Of a stretch of DNA of 64,000 nucleotides, positions 11,726 through 24,180 are shown one piece after another. The notes beneath the pieces are model-generated. The model did no database searches. It was not told the origin of the DNA and saw nothing but the letters and a program-made list of their open reading frames with translations. Source of the stretch: Aralia elata (Eukaryota > Streptophyta > Magnoliopsida > Apiales > Araliaceae); the NCBI GenBank assembly GCA_034770075.1, contig CM068384.1, positions 93,770,720 to 93,834,719 on the forward strand. Reading direction: 5' to 3'. The position numbers were made by a program, and so were the translations under genes. Positions within the stretch are counted from its first letter, which is position 1. Every line of letters starts with the position of its first letter.

Positions 11726-13063
11726 GAATATCTCAATTCTTAAAGAATAAAAGTTGTATATCTACTCCTTAGCTTTCCGGAATATCTTGAATCGTCCCAA
11801 TCGGAGTTCGGATGAGAGAGTTATGACCATTTTACCAATAGACGTCGAAGTAGAAAATTCCAAAGAATTACTCGGCGCGGCAGGGCCCAATTCTAGTACT
11901 ATTCCGGCGCGGCAGCACCAGAACACTAGATTTTCAGCGCGAAAGCACCCAAAACATGAAGGAAATCAGTGCTGCAATGCCCGGGTTGCGGCTAGACCAA
12001 GTTTTAACGCGTTTTTGCATGTTTTTGACTCCAAATTGGATTATTTTTCCTCCTAAGCTTAGAAATTGGACTTGTAACCTATAAATACATGATGTGAGAC
12101 ATAGAATAGGGGGATCTTACTACTTTTTACTAACCCTAGAATTGAGGAAGGATTGGAGGGTTGAAGCAAGATATTATCACGAAGGAAGATCAAGATATGA
12201 GGCTAAGGAGGATATCAAGGATTGCTTCAAAAGAGTTTTTCCTTTCTTCTTTTATGTTTTTATTTTATAATTTTTGGATGATGGTTTACTTGTGGATTAT
12301 GGATTTTAATTCAGTCATGAACTAATTTCTTTTTAAGATTATAATGGAACTTATTTTCTAGCTTTTATTGATATGCTTTATTATTAATTATTATAGGATT
12401 GTCTATTATGGTTTGAGTTTAATTGCTTAATTGCCTGATCAACAATTATCGTGATAATCTATATGAACTCGAGAGATGGATTATAGGTTTAGATCAGATT
12501 ATAATAGCATGTGATTGTGTTTGCTGCATATGATGGAATTCATAATTTTTGTCTAGGATAGAGATATACCTATACGCCACATGTAATCTGAAAGAGAACA
12601 TGTGCTTTAAACCCTTTTTAATTGTAATTCACATAGAGATATAGTGAATTAGTTAACTATGGTGTTCATCTTAGTTCTATCTTCTGTGAATTTAAGTTGA
12701 TTTATTTATGATGCATCGAGAGATGGTTATAAATATTGATGAGTTCTTGATTAACAATCCGGAATAATTAACATAACTTAACAGGAAGTGTATTAATTCA
12801 AGTGAAACATTAAGGAAAATTGTAATCTTAAGCCTTTTATTCTGAATTTAATTCTTAGTAGTTAGTGATTAGTTAGTTTAGTACTTTATTTTCAAAATTC
12901 AACAACTTTTATCGAATTGTTTAAATAAAATTAATTTGATTATGAGTTAGTACTTGGTAATTGTTATTAAATAATTCTATGTGGGTTTGACACTCTCTTA
13001 TCATTATATTACTTGTGGACTGCGTATACTTGCATATTTTGCAAGTATAGATTTAGGCAAACA
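11726..13063 (+). repeat. LTR-A of the Athila-like array (3' part)
   Basis: Remainder of a plus-strand LTR interrupted by Tekay-1; its first part lies left of the window. It aligns with LTR-B (21558-23278) and LTR-C (32823-34042). It contains the module with agctttccgg...gagagagttatgacc (about 11748-11835), a GC-rich segment (11870-11995), a TATA box (tataaata, 12080-12087) and ends ggcaaaca just before the primer-binding site. Confidence 0.88.
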
Positions 13064-13069
13064 AGTTTT

Positions 13070-13086
13070 TGGCACCGTTGCTGGGG
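13070..13086 (+). promoter_or_regulatory. Athila-type primer-binding site, internal copy 1
   Basis: tggcaccgttgctgggg, close to the TGGCGCCGTTGCCGGGG typical of Athila/Tat elements and complementary to a tRNA-Asp 3' end. It follows LTR-A by six bases. Confidence 0.85.
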
Positions 13087-13201
13087 AATTAATTTAATAA
13101 TTTTTATCAATATTAATTTTAATCAAATTAATCTTAATTTAAACGTTTTATTTTTATTTTTATTTATTTCTTTTTCTATTTTACTTCTTTTTAGGTATAC
13201 C

Positions 13202-13667
13202 ATGGCCAACTATGACTATCAGTGGCCTTATACGAGAATGACTCAGCCAAGATCGGCAAGGATTTATGAACTCGATGAATTGTTAGCACTGATAGAGACA
13301 CTTTCAAGGAAGATTGACGTTTTAGCAACACAACCTATTCAAAGTGTAGCGGTGATTTATGATTATTATGCTAGAAACCATTTGAGTCATCAATGCGTCA
13401 TCAGTTTCGAGTCGGTACAGTATGGTGGCAACTTTAGCGATTACCCTAACCATTATGACTATTCTAATAATTATCATCATAGTTAGGGGAATCATCCGGA
13501 TTTTTCATGGAGCCAAAATAATCAAGTCCAAACCTTTGCTCCAAGCCAATCACACACTCTAGAATTTCAAGATCAAGCTCCTCCACATGAAGAAGAAAGG
13601 ATGTCAAACTTGGAGGAACTTCTCTCCAAGTACATGGTTTTGATCGAGGAGTAGCAGAATAGTCAGG
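13202..13667 (+). pseudogene. Athila-like gag fragment, internal copy 1 (5' piece)
   Basis: The ATG at 13202 opens MANYDYQWPYTRMTQ; the frame stops at 13484 with TAG where copy 2 has TGG (HSWGNHPNFSW), then continues with NLEELLSKYMVLIEE before a second TAG. The GNHP.FSWSQ and NLEELLSKY segments resemble the C-terminal gag region of Athila-type elements, though the N-terminal capsid core is missing. A gypsy solo LTR interrupts it at 13668 and the reading resumes at 19913. Not functional. Confidence 0.75.
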
Positions 13668-14595
13668 TGTGACAACCCGAAAATTTATAAGATCTTGAAT
13701 GATTGAATTAAAGGTTAAAGAATAAAACCTAGATGGGAATTTGTGGATTTATTTAAAATATTTAAGAAAAACCTATATGGTTTACTCTTTGAAAGAGAAT
13801 AGAGAAAATATGGGTTATAAAATTTCAAAACTCTAGAAATGAATTCATATGTATTTGAAAGAATATTATGGATAAGGTATTACAATACCTATAAAATTTA
13901 ATGTGAACTAAATGATGTAATAAATTTTATAATGATACAAGTGGAAAATTTATTAAGAAAATAAATTTTTAAATGAAGAGATGTTATAAGATTAAAGAAA
14001 ATATGTATTGGTACATATATATACTTAGTGATGTGCTATATATATTGTAGCAAAAGGAATGATGATGATAAATAGGTTATGACTTTGGTAAATTATGTAA
14101 ATGATTAAATAAATATATATTATTTGAATGTGTATTTATTTATTTAGCATATACAGAGAATTAAAGAAAGTTTGGTAGCCTAATGTTACAAATAAAAGGA
14201 AACTAGTGTAACCTAATCATTATATATTAGATATGAAAATTAAATAACCTAAAGGGTTATGGTATGAGAGAATAATAGTATTTAAAATAAATACTAATTC
14301 TAAGAGATTTATTTTATATATCTCAACTAATTAATTTTATAACCAAATTAAAGTAAGTCTAATTGGGTTAAGAAATTAAATGTACATGAGTAAGGATATT
14401 ATATTTATTATAATATTTTAAGTAAGTAAATAATTATATATACATGAGAAATTATGTGTAGCATACTTATTTTGCAATTATAAAATAAATGTGTAATTTA
14501 AGTATGTTATGTTATGTTTTATATAATTTATATATTAAAGATGGGTTATATAAATTATATGATTTCATGAGGGTAAAATAGTTTCAGGAGATTTA

Positions 14596-16424
14596 TGAAA
14601 GTAGTATGCACACAAGCCAATCATATTTGATATGATGTAGCATATACGTTGTAGTCTTATTTATTTCTTAATAAAAGAATTGATTTTCTTAAAAGGCATT
14701 TTACATTATCTACATAGTGTTGTTATATTAAATGTGATAAACCCATATTTTTGCGCAATGCTTTTAGAATCATGATGGTGATCATGCTAATGAGATCTAA
14801 ATTTTAGATAACTCACAAACTAAAATTGTTCCTAATCGTTGGATTACTAAAAAGGGAATTAGTGAATCTCGATAGATTAGTACATACGTTGCTTCCTCTT
14901 AGGAAGAGGATGATTGATCTCATAATCATTTGTGTGGAGACACTAAAGTAAGTATGTAGGTGCTTATTGGAGAATAAGTACACTGAACGTGGCTCGCTAA
15001 GGAATACCTAATGGAGTTTTACTCGCCTGTCAATATGAATTCCTCTAGTGATAGTAGTACAAGTGATCCTTGGACTTGAGATCATCATAGTATCTTGTAT
15101 ATGATGAGTTATACTTTGACATGTCCTTTAAGACCTTTAGGGTATATCAAATGGTATGATTAGGTATAATAAGTTGTACATGGAGATAGGTGAATGATCA
15201 ACAAAGAATCTACCACGTCTAGTAAAAGATGGGAATGTCCTATGTGATTCGATAAATGACAACTCAGTAGTCCTTGGCCAATGCAGAATGAAATTAGAAA
15301 GGAGTTTCTAATTTACATTATTTAGAGTTGTGCATTTGGAAATCGAAATACATATAATTAAATAAAATAAGACTTGACAGTAATTTCATGTCTTATATTT
15401 AATTGGGACATTGTATGGTAGAAGGATTGAATTTTACGGTAACTATGCACTCAAAGATTTTTTTGTGATTAATGTTGAAATCTATATTATTTGGAAAGTC
15501 GTTGATCGATAAGAGGGCTTACCCTTATTGTAAAATAAATATTATTTATTTAAATGAATTAAATAGTTTAATTTATTTATTTAAATATAATTAGAATTGT
15601 TCTAATTGATTTATTCACAACCGGTTTAATATGAAAAACCTAAAGGGTCAGACCGCAAAAGGAAAATATTTATTTAAGAAGTAAATGGCATAATTGTAAT
15701 AATAAGTTAAGTGTATTTAATTTAGTCTATGGAGATAGAAAAAATTAAATAGCTTAATATTTATTATTTAATATTTTGGAAATATTAAATATAAATTAAT
15801 AAAAATTAAATGCTCCTAATCTAATTATTATTATTACTATTACTATTATTTAAATCCTAATAGGGATTGAGAATTAATTAATAGAAGTACACTCACATGA
15901 ATTCCTAATTGGATTAGGAGCATAATTAATTAAAGGAGTTTAATTATAATAGAAACCCTAATCCTAAATAATTTAGGGAAGAGTTTTCCTATATCTATAA
16001 ATAAGAGAAGTCTTATCATAGATTAGGGTTACACACTCTTGCATTAGATTGTGGAGAGTACTTGCAATTTCTATAGAGATAGAAACTAGGGTTTTGCCAA
16101 TACCCAACTTCTTGAATACCTATTCTTCCTTGGTGGATCACCTCTAGAGGCCAAACACTTGGGTGGCTAACGTTGATCAAAGGAATGAATCTCATCGATG
16201 GAATTCGAGGAGAATACGAAGGACTAGGAGTTGAACTTGTACCCGAGGAAGCTTTGATCTACGAGGGTATAATTCTTTTTCTCTTTCTCTTTCGTATAAT
16301 TGATAATTGAACACAAGGATAGATCATGGTGATGGTTTGTATTAAAATTTTAAAATCCGTTTATCGCGCTTCCGCCCTATTTATGTAATTTGATTGCATG
16401 CTTGCGTTATATACAAACCTAACA
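14596..16424 (+). mobile_element. Copia-like solo LTR
   Basis: An 1829-bp block that starts tgaaagtag and ends aacctaaca, with a perfect 5-bp duplication attta on both sides (14591-14595 and 16425-16429). A TATA box (tataaata, 15996-16003) lies in its last quarter, so I read it as plus-strand. The GC-richer end (cgcgcttccgccctattt) and ccta-aca terminus recall copia LTRs. No internal region remains. Lineage uncertain. Confidence 0.8.
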
Positions 16425-17753
16425 ATTTATGTAGTAACTTATTTGATTAAATTAAGTTACTAATATTGGGTAATTAAATTACTTAACAAAAGCATTAAAT
16501 GAATAATTGAATTAATTATTTAAAATGAGTGGATTAGAAACCCTAATTAAATAATTAGGGTAAGGTAAAATTAATGTATTAGACCATGCTATTTTAATAT
16601 GGCCCAAACTATTTTAATTAGTAGCCTAAACTAATTAATTTCAAGCTCAAAAGAATTAAAGGAATGACCCAATCTTAGCCCAATGGAAGAGGGGCCTTAT
16701 GGTCACTTGATTAAGCATATATTGCATTTAAAAATATAACAAAAATGGTCAAAAACCAAGGGGGAAGTACCAAATCTTTATTAGAGATTTGGCACATGTG
16801 AAATTATTTTTCAAAGATATGGAAGATTTGTTTTGATAAGGAAAGAGAAAGGAGAGATGTGGAGAGAGAAAGACAAAATAGTGAGAGAATGAAATGGGTG
16901 GATGGAGAAGCTTGAAGAAAAACCTACGAGAGAGCTCATGAAGCATGGAAATCAAACTCTAGGTAAGTTCTAGCAAGTTTATAGCATTTAAACATCTTTT
17001 ATATAACATCCATAACCACTATTCATCATCTCTTATCTTGAAGCTTTGAAAATCCTAGGGAGAGAAAGGAATGGGTTTGTTGAAGAAGTTTGATTTGAGC
17101 TACGGGAAGGATCAAGGAAGTAGAGGAGAGCATCCTAGCAAGCTTTAGATTATCATCTAGCATCTAAAAGGAGTTAACTTCAAGAAGTAAGCTTTAAAAA
17201 CCTTAACTTCCATTTTATTCATTTTCATGGCTATGATAATGTTCTTGAGTTATATGTGTAAAGAAACCTTAGATTTTCATGTTAATAAGTGTATTATGCA
17301 TATATCTTACAAGTTTGAGTGTTGATTTGTTGAAAAGAAAAGAAAAGAAAACTAGTTCGTTTTAAAAAAAAGTTAGAAAACCTTAGTTTTCTTTCACTTT
17401 ATATAGTTACCATTTGAAATCTATACACTCTTTTTGCGATCCGTCAAAGAGAGGTGTTAGATATATAAGTTAAGTATTAAACTCAAGTAGTAGAACTCAA
17501 AAATAATGAGTACAAAATTCGTAGGGACTGTTTTGGTAAAAACAATCCAGATTTTTCAAAAAGAAAAAAAAGGCTGCTACAAGTTAGTCCCTTCGGGGGG
17601 TAGTTTCGTCAACTTTTTGTACTCTAAAAATTTTAGAAAATTTAAAGTGATAATATGGAAAGTTATGGCTGTTATGGTGAATGACTATTTTCAAAAATAT
17701 ACCTGAATAACTCATTATGGTTAACTTCAAAAATTATAAAATAATTACTTGGA

Positions 17754-17754
<1 letters not shown>

Positions 17755-17824
<70 letters not shown>
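17755..17824. repeat. (TA)n microsatellite
   Basis: An uninterrupted run of about 35 TA dinucleotides inside the gypsy solo LTR. Confidence 0.97.
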
Positions 17825-17825
<1 letters not shown>

Positions 17826-18515
17826 CAGGAGCATACCCTGTAAATTTCAGAATTGTTTGTTATAATTTTGATTTATGATAAATGTAGGAATATTTGGCTA
17901 TTTTAGAATATTTAAATATAGTAAATGATCTTCAAAAATTTTAGGAATAATATATGTTTATAACGGTGACATAATCTATCAAATCCCAGAAAAGAAACTT
18001 TTTTGGAATGAATTTGATATTTTTCATGGACATGATCTAGTTATGAATAAATGAATTAAATTAATTATGTGATGTTAAAAATTTGGAAAATAAGATTTTA
18101 TGGCTTGAGAACCTTAGATATGCTATATGCAGATTTTTGAAAGGCGAGTTGGTCATTACTGATGAGATATTATATTTATGGCCTTTTATGGTTATTAAAT
18201 AAATGAATTAGTAATGATTAAACAATTAAAATAAATTGTTTAATTGGTTTAATAAATAATTAAAATATTATTAAGAGGTTAATAATATTAGATTAAGATA
18301 TTATCAAGTGATTGATAACATTGAGATTAAAGTATTATTAAATCATTGATTTAAAATATTATTTAATAATTAATAAATATTAGTAAGTGATATGAATATT
18401 ATTAAATAATTAATAATATTAAATATGCGCTTAAAAGAGGAGTTAAGTTATTGATTGGACATTCAATAAGCTATATTGAATAGTATATTGAATTAAAAAT
18501 TCAATACGTTTAAAA

Positions 18516-18715
18516 AGGGATTATAGGTTGAATCCAACTTGCTGGATTGTGGTATTCGATTTGCTGAATTATTGAATCCGGCTTGTTGAATTAGTGAATC
18601 CAGTTTGCTGAATTGTAGAATAGTTTGAATCCAGGTTGCTGGATTGGATGTCAGTTTGAATCCAGTTTGCTGGATTGGTATGTTTGGATAATCCAACTTG
18701 CTGGATTAGGTATTC
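18516..18715. repeat. Tandem repeats in gypsy solo LTR
   Basis: About seven imperfect units built on TTGAATCCAGTTTGCTGGAT with variable spacers. The unit is itself an imperfect inverted repeat (aatcCAG...CTGgatt). Confidence 0.85.
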
Positions 18716-19570
18716 AGACTTAATGGATTATAAAAAAAACTTATAAAATGAAAGACTTAGTGTTACTTCATAAGGTATATGATAAAGTAGTGGTACAGTC
18801 GTACTCTTTAATAGTTGATGTATAGTAGTTGAGCTAAACGATTCCTTTAGAGAGCGGAGGTATATACGAACTACTAACCGATCTAACTCACTGTGAAAAC
18901 AGTGTAGACGAGATGGAAACTAGTTTATTGGTTGTTTGTGGGAAACCACTCAGTATACTATATTGAACACTGTTAAAGACTCGATGTGTGTTAGTTTTAA
19001 AATTATGAATACGTATGGTGTTAAGCTGCTATCTAATATTTGATTATGTGCTTAAATATTAGAAGTAGTGTTATAAGGTATAATATGATATGCTAATTGA
19101 AAGATCAATCTTATAACTGATAGGTCTTTCATAAGAGATTAAGTTAGATTGCATAGTAGTAATCGACGGTACATGCAAGTTCCCTAATCTTACTCAAATT
19201 TATATTGAGCAAGTTCCTAACCCTAAACTTCTTACGTTATTGCAAGTTCCTTTTAACTCAAACTTGAGTTGTTATATTTCAAGCATGCTAGTGGTTTAAT
19301 TCTTTATAATTATTCTACCTCCTTAAATTATTGATTCGCACTTAGTGCATGTTGCATATGTTCATCAGGTATGAAAGGTTGATCACCTTCATTACCTTAA
19401 GGTTCAATTAAACTTGTTCATGGTCATTTTTGACACTCAACATTATTGGTTCAATCATTCAATTATTGAAATTATGATTCATACTCTTTCACAATTATTA
19501 TATTGTTGAAAAATTCAGAAGCTATACTCTTCTTTCAATCATGATATATCTTTCTTGTATTTAAACTTGT

Positions 19571-19589
19571 TGAGCAAAGTAGTTGCTCA
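19571..19589. other. Palindrome in gypsy solo LTR
   Basis: TGAGCAA, agtag, TTGCTCA, 318 bases from the LTR 3' end. Equivalent to the palindromes in the Tekay-1, -2 and -3 LTRs. Confidence 0.75.
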
Positions 19590-19912
19590 CCTTTGCTATA
19601 TCATGATAACAAATTTTAGATTTAAGCCGAATGTTCGAGGAAAGACAAATACAAAAGCAACGGACAAGATTAGATGGTTATGCACGTTAACTATTTAGTT
19701 ATCTGATGTAAATGATATTGTAAACTTTTTAAGTTACTGAATGTATGTATTAAGTTAAGGTTAGAAACCTTGGGTTATGTTATAAATTTAATTGTATAAA
19801 CAATTTATGTTTATATCTTCCGCATTAGTTATAGATTATGTTTGAAGACGATGTACTGTAACGCACTAGGTCCGAGGTTCAAGAGACCCTGATTTGGGGG
19901 CGCTACATCAGG

Positions 19913-20430
19913 AGATGTCGATTCGAAATCTTGAGAACCAAGTGGGATAGCTAATCAACGCCTTTAACAATCATTCTTAAGGTGTGTTGCCAAGCAGCAT
20001 AGTTCCCGATACTGATGGATTACCCACGCCAAAGCTGCAACCGGACGTGCCAACAGATGTGGATGAAAAAAAGGAGACGAATAGTGGGGACCAGGAAAAG
20101 AAGGTCGAAGAAGATCCAGCCTTGAGTTCCAACACAGATGAGCCAATTTTGATAGTGCTCCATGTACCTTCTCTACCGAAGTTTAAGGATTCGGGTAGTT
20201 TTGCAATCTCGTGCACAATTAATAGTCATTTCATCGGTAAAGCTCTATGTGACATGGGAGCTAGCATAAATTTGGAGTCATGGTGGGATGAGAAAGGGGT
20301 CCATGAGAAGTCAATTATCGAAGGGGAATTGGATATAATGAGGAGAAGTCGGGCTAACAACTTTAAAACAAGCGCTTCTTGGGAGGCAATCCAAGTATTA
20401 TTTTTATTTTTTATTTTTAGTTTATTGTAG
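19913..20430 (+). pseudogene. Athila-like gag end and protease remnant, internal copy 1
   Basis: Continues the gag region after the solo LTR: NLENQVG (with a stop at the next codon), then from about 19984 a Pro/Lys/Glu-rich linker (residues to about 65), FAISCTI and LCDMGASINL. The last motif is the Asp-x-Gly-Ala protease motif of Athila-type elements with Met at the second position. Directly after INL the text jumps to ESWWDEKGVHEK, a deletion junction that copy 2 shares, and ends in ASWEAIQVLF, which normally lies near the 3' end of Athila coding sequence. RT, RNase H and integrase are absent. Copy 1 also lacks about 190 bp that copy 2 keeps after the junction. Confidence 0.75.
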
Positions 20431-21557
20431 TTTAGTTGTTTAGTTTTTATTTAATTGCATTTTAATTGGTTATGTCAATTGTCTTTAGGTACCAAATAGC
20501 GAACATATGGAGTATGCTCCAGATTTAGTGGACAAGGAGGACGCTGAAGTGGCCAATCAGCGATTTTCAGGGAATTCCTTTGCTTTACGTTTTTCTATCT
20601 TAGCTATTGAGGACAATGTCTAGTTTAAATTTGGGGTTGTGTTCTTATTTTATGTGGTACTTGTGCGTTTTAAGTTATTTGATTTGCATTTTAGTTAGTA
20701 TGTTTTTAAGATAGTTGAGCAATGGTTTGATTGAATTTGATTATGGCCGATAAGGATAAAAAAAAAATTGATTAATTTTTTAACTCTTGTGAAGTTGAGA
20801 AACATGCTTAATTTATATTTTGACTTATGAGTTGAGTTTACACTGTTTGTGATCTTTTTGAACTTCAAAGCGCATATCCATCTGTTTAGCTAGTTGTGTC
20901 TTAAGGAAAAAATTTTGGTTGAATATTTATGAAAGATATTATTGAAACTTTAGAAACTTATTTGAGCATCATTTGAAGTGAAATTTAGGCATTAACATAA
21001 GTTTAGGAAAAATGTGGTGGGTCGAGATGGAGTGCAAAACACACTCGTTTAATGGGATGTGAGATGGAGTGTAAAACGTACTCACTAAAAAAAAGAAATA
21101 AAGAAAAAAAAATTGTGTTTTCGAATTACTTGGAAAGGGTTCAAATGTGCTTAAATGTGCGGAATATGCTTGTGATCCTCTAAATTTTATGTTTTGTCTT
21201 TATTAGCGGAGATTGATGTGATAAAAAGGTTTTAAGAGTTAATTTTGAAAATCTTTGATGAGTAATTTGGTTATATGATCTTATGTGAGTTATGACTAGT
21301 TTGAACATTTGGATATACACACACTCACTTAAAGAATCATGAGTAGTTGTGGAACTAATGATTAGGTTAAAAATTTAGGCTTTGCATGTTTTTGAAACTT
21401 TTTCTTGAGCTATCGTTAAAGAAAATCTTTGAGGCTATTATGCAAATTTGTGTTGATTCATTACTCGATTCGCGTGAGTTGCTATTTAGAATTAGTTGTT
21501 ATAGTTGTGTTCTTAGTGTTTTCTTGAGGACAAGCAAAGATTTAAGTTTGGGGTATT
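20431..21557 (+). other. 3' non-coding region of Athila-like copy 1
   Basis: AT-rich sequence between the coding remnant and LTR-B. It holds a PPT-like stretch at about 20609-20636 (gaggacaatg...aaatttggggt), two repeats of gagatggagtg-aaaac (21020-21090), and the LTR-adjacent polypurine tract agtttggggtatt directly before LTR-B. Other open frames here have no recognisable product. Confidence 0.7.
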
Positions 21558-23278
21558 TGATGAGTGAGTTTTATACCTACGAATTGAGTATGTTTGGCTT
21601 GATAATTTATGAGTTCTTAAGTATTTTAAGTTATTATTAGGTATTTATAGTGTTTTTATGTTATTTTGTAGGAAGAAGCAAGGAAACGCAATCCGAACAT
21701 CTTTTGGAGTAAAATATGTAAGCAAATGCAAGAAAGGAAGATTGAAGAGTTTTCAATGCCAAGTTGGATGCATGTTCTTTGTTTGGGATTTGAATTATAT
21801 TGCAGAACTCGTCGAGAGCTTCGATTTGATAGGTGGCATGCCCCGTAACTCCTCCAGATCAAAAGTTATGGCATTTTTATTAACATAGATCAAAGCTTGG
21901 AGTTTTCATGTTTGAATTTTCATAGCAGTCACTTGAAGCCCAATTTCGGCCTTGATCCAGATATAATATCTCAATTCTCAAATAAAAAAAGTTGTATATC
22001 TACTTCTTAGCTTTCCGAAACATCTTTACCAACAGACGTCGAAGCAGAAAATTCCACAGAATTACACGGCGTGACATCGCCCATTTCTAGTACTATTCCG
22101 GTGCTGCAGTGCCAGAACACAAGATTTTCAGCATGGCAGCGCCCAAAACATGAAGGAAATCGGCGCTGCAGCGCCCAGGTCGCGGCTAGACCAAGTTTTA
22201 ACGCGTTTTTGCATGTTTTTGACTCCAAATTGGATTGTTTTTCCTCCTAAGCTTAGAAATTGGACTTGTAACCTATAAATACATGATGTGAGGCATAGAA
22301 TAGGGGGATGTTGCTACTTTTTGCTAACACTAAAATTTAAGAAGGATTGGAGGCTTGAAGCAAGAGATTATCACGAAGGAAGATCAAGATAGGAGGCTAA
22401 GGAGGATATCAATGATTGCTTCAGAATAGTTTTTCCTTTCTTCTTTTATCTTTTTATTTTGTAATTTCTGGATGATGGTTTACTTGTAGATTATCGATTT
22501 AAATTCAGCCATGAACTAATTTTTTTTTAAGATTACAATGGAACTTATTGCGTAGCTTTTATTGATATGCTTTATTGTTAATTGTTGTTAATTATTGTTA
22601 ATTATTATAGGATTGTCTATTATGGTTTGTGTTTAATTGCTTAATTGCCTTATCAAAAATTACGGTGATAATCTATATGAACTCGAGAGGTGGATTATAG
22701 GTTTAGATCTGATCATAATAGCATGTGATTGTGTTTTCTACATATGATGGAATTAATAATTTATGTCTAGGATAGAGATATACCTATATAGCGTATGTAA
22801 TATGAAAGAGAACCAAACCTTTAAATCCTTTTTAATTGTAATTCACATAAAGATATAGTGAATTAGTTAACTTGGGTACTCATCTCTAAATCTATCTTCT
22901 GTGGATTTAAGTTGATTTGTTTATGATGCATCGAGAGATGGTTATAAATATTGGTGAGTTCTTGATTAACAATCCGGAATAATTAACATAACATAACAGA
23001 AAGTGTATTAATTCAAGTGAAACATTAAGGAAAATTGTAATCTTAAGCCTTTTATTCTGAATTCAATTCTTGGTAGTTAGTGATTAGTTAGTTTAGTACT
23101 TTATTTTCAAAATTCAACAACTTTTATCGAATTGTTTAAATAAAATTAATTTGATTATGAGTTAGTACTTGGTAATTATTATTAAATAATTATATGTGGA
23201 TTCGACACTTTCTTATCATTATATTACTTATGGACTGCGTATACTTGCGTATTTTGCTAGTATAGATTTAGGCAAACA
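21558..23278 (+). repeat. LTR-B, shared middle LTR of the Athila-like array
   Basis: A complete 1721-bp LTR from tgatgagtgag to ggcaaaca, preceded by a polypurine tract and followed by a primer-binding site. It is therefore the 3' LTR of copy 1 and the 5' LTR of copy 2. It has a TATA box at 22274-22281, a GC-rich segment at about 22065-22190 (gcgctgcagcgccc) and a module partly deleted compared with LTR-A. Confidence 0.9.
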
Positions 23279-23284
23279 AGTTTT

Positions 23285-23300
23285 TGGCGTCGTTGCCAGG
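23285..23300 (+). promoter_or_regulatory. Athila-type primer-binding site, internal copy 2
   Basis: tggcgtcgttgccagg, six bases after LTR-B; matches the tRNA-Asp-type site apart from two bases. Confidence 0.85.
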
Positions 23301-23401
23301 TAATTAATTTAATAATGTTTGCCAATATTAATTTCAATCAAATTAATCTTAATTTAAACGTTTTTTTTCTTTTTCTATTTTACTTCCTTTTTAGGTATAC
23401 C

Positions 23402-24180
23402 ATGGCCAATTATGACTATCAGTGGCCTTATACGAGAATGACTCAACCAAGATCGATAGAGATTTATGAACTCGATGAATTGTTAGCACAAATAGAGACA
23501 CTTTCAAGGAAGATTGACGTTTTAGTAGCACAACCTATTCAAAGTGTAGCGGTGATTTGTGATTATTATGCTGGAAACTATCTGAGTCATCAATATGCCA
23601 TCAGTTTCGAGTCGGTACAGTATGGCAGCAACTTTGGCGATTACCCCAACAATTATGACTATTCAAGTAATTATTATCATAGTTGGGGGAATCATCCGAA
23701 TTTTTCATGGAGCCAAAATAATCATGTCCTAACCTTTGCTTCAAGCCAATCATATACTCCAGAATTTCAAGATTAAGGTCCTCCATATGAAGAAGAAAGG
23801 CTATCAAACTTGGAGGAACTTCTCTCCAAGTACATGGTTTTGATTGAGGAGCAGCAGAATAGTCAGGAGATATCGATTTGAAATCTTGAGAACCAAGTGC
23901 GATAGCTAATCAACGCCTTTAACAATCATTCACAATGTGTGTTGCCAAGCAGCATGGTTCCCGAGACTGATGGATTACCCATGCCAAAGCTGAAACCGGA
24001 CGTGCCAACAGATGTGGATGAAAAAAAGGAGACGAATAGTGGGGACCAGGAAAAGAAGGCCGGAGAAAATCCAACCTTGAGTTCCAACACAGATGAGCCA
24101 ATTTTGATAGTGCCCCATGTACCTTCTCCACCAAAGTTTAAGGATCCGGGTAGTTTTGCAATCCCGTACACAATTAGTAG
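23402..24180 (+). pseudogene. Athila-like gag fragment, internal copy 2
   Basis: MANYDYQWPYTRMTQ at 23402 runs open to a TAA at 23774, through SWGNHPNFSWSQNN, where copy 1 has a stop. After the stop the same frame reads LSNLEELLSKYMVLIEEQQNSQ, then with further stops NLENQV and LINAFNNH. The Pro/Lys/Glu-rich linker (VLPSSMVPETDG) follows and ends at FAIPYTIS, where a solo LTR interrupts it. The reading resumes at 25304. N-terminal gag core is absent. A remnant of a pol-less, non-autonomous family. Confidence 0.75.

Larger units (their letters stand above)
13668..19907 (+). mobile_element. Gypsy (Tekay-type) solo LTR, ~4.4 kb plus nested copia LTR
   Basis: Starts tgtgacaaccc and ends gggggcgctaca, flanked by a perfect 5-bp duplication tcagg (13663-13667 and 19908-19912). 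Removing it restores the gag frame region of the host element, as copy 2 shows (nnagtcaggagat). I see no primer site, polypurine tract or coding domain inside. The ends, and the palindrome at 19571-19589, resemble Tekay-type LTRs. It is interrupted at 14596-16424 by a copia-like solo LTR, so the LTR itself is about 4.4 kb. Confidence 0.85.

Noticed and set aside
18493..18696. Minus-strand frame with Gln/Asn/Ile-rich repeats
   Set aside because: It runs through the tandem array; no start context or domain.
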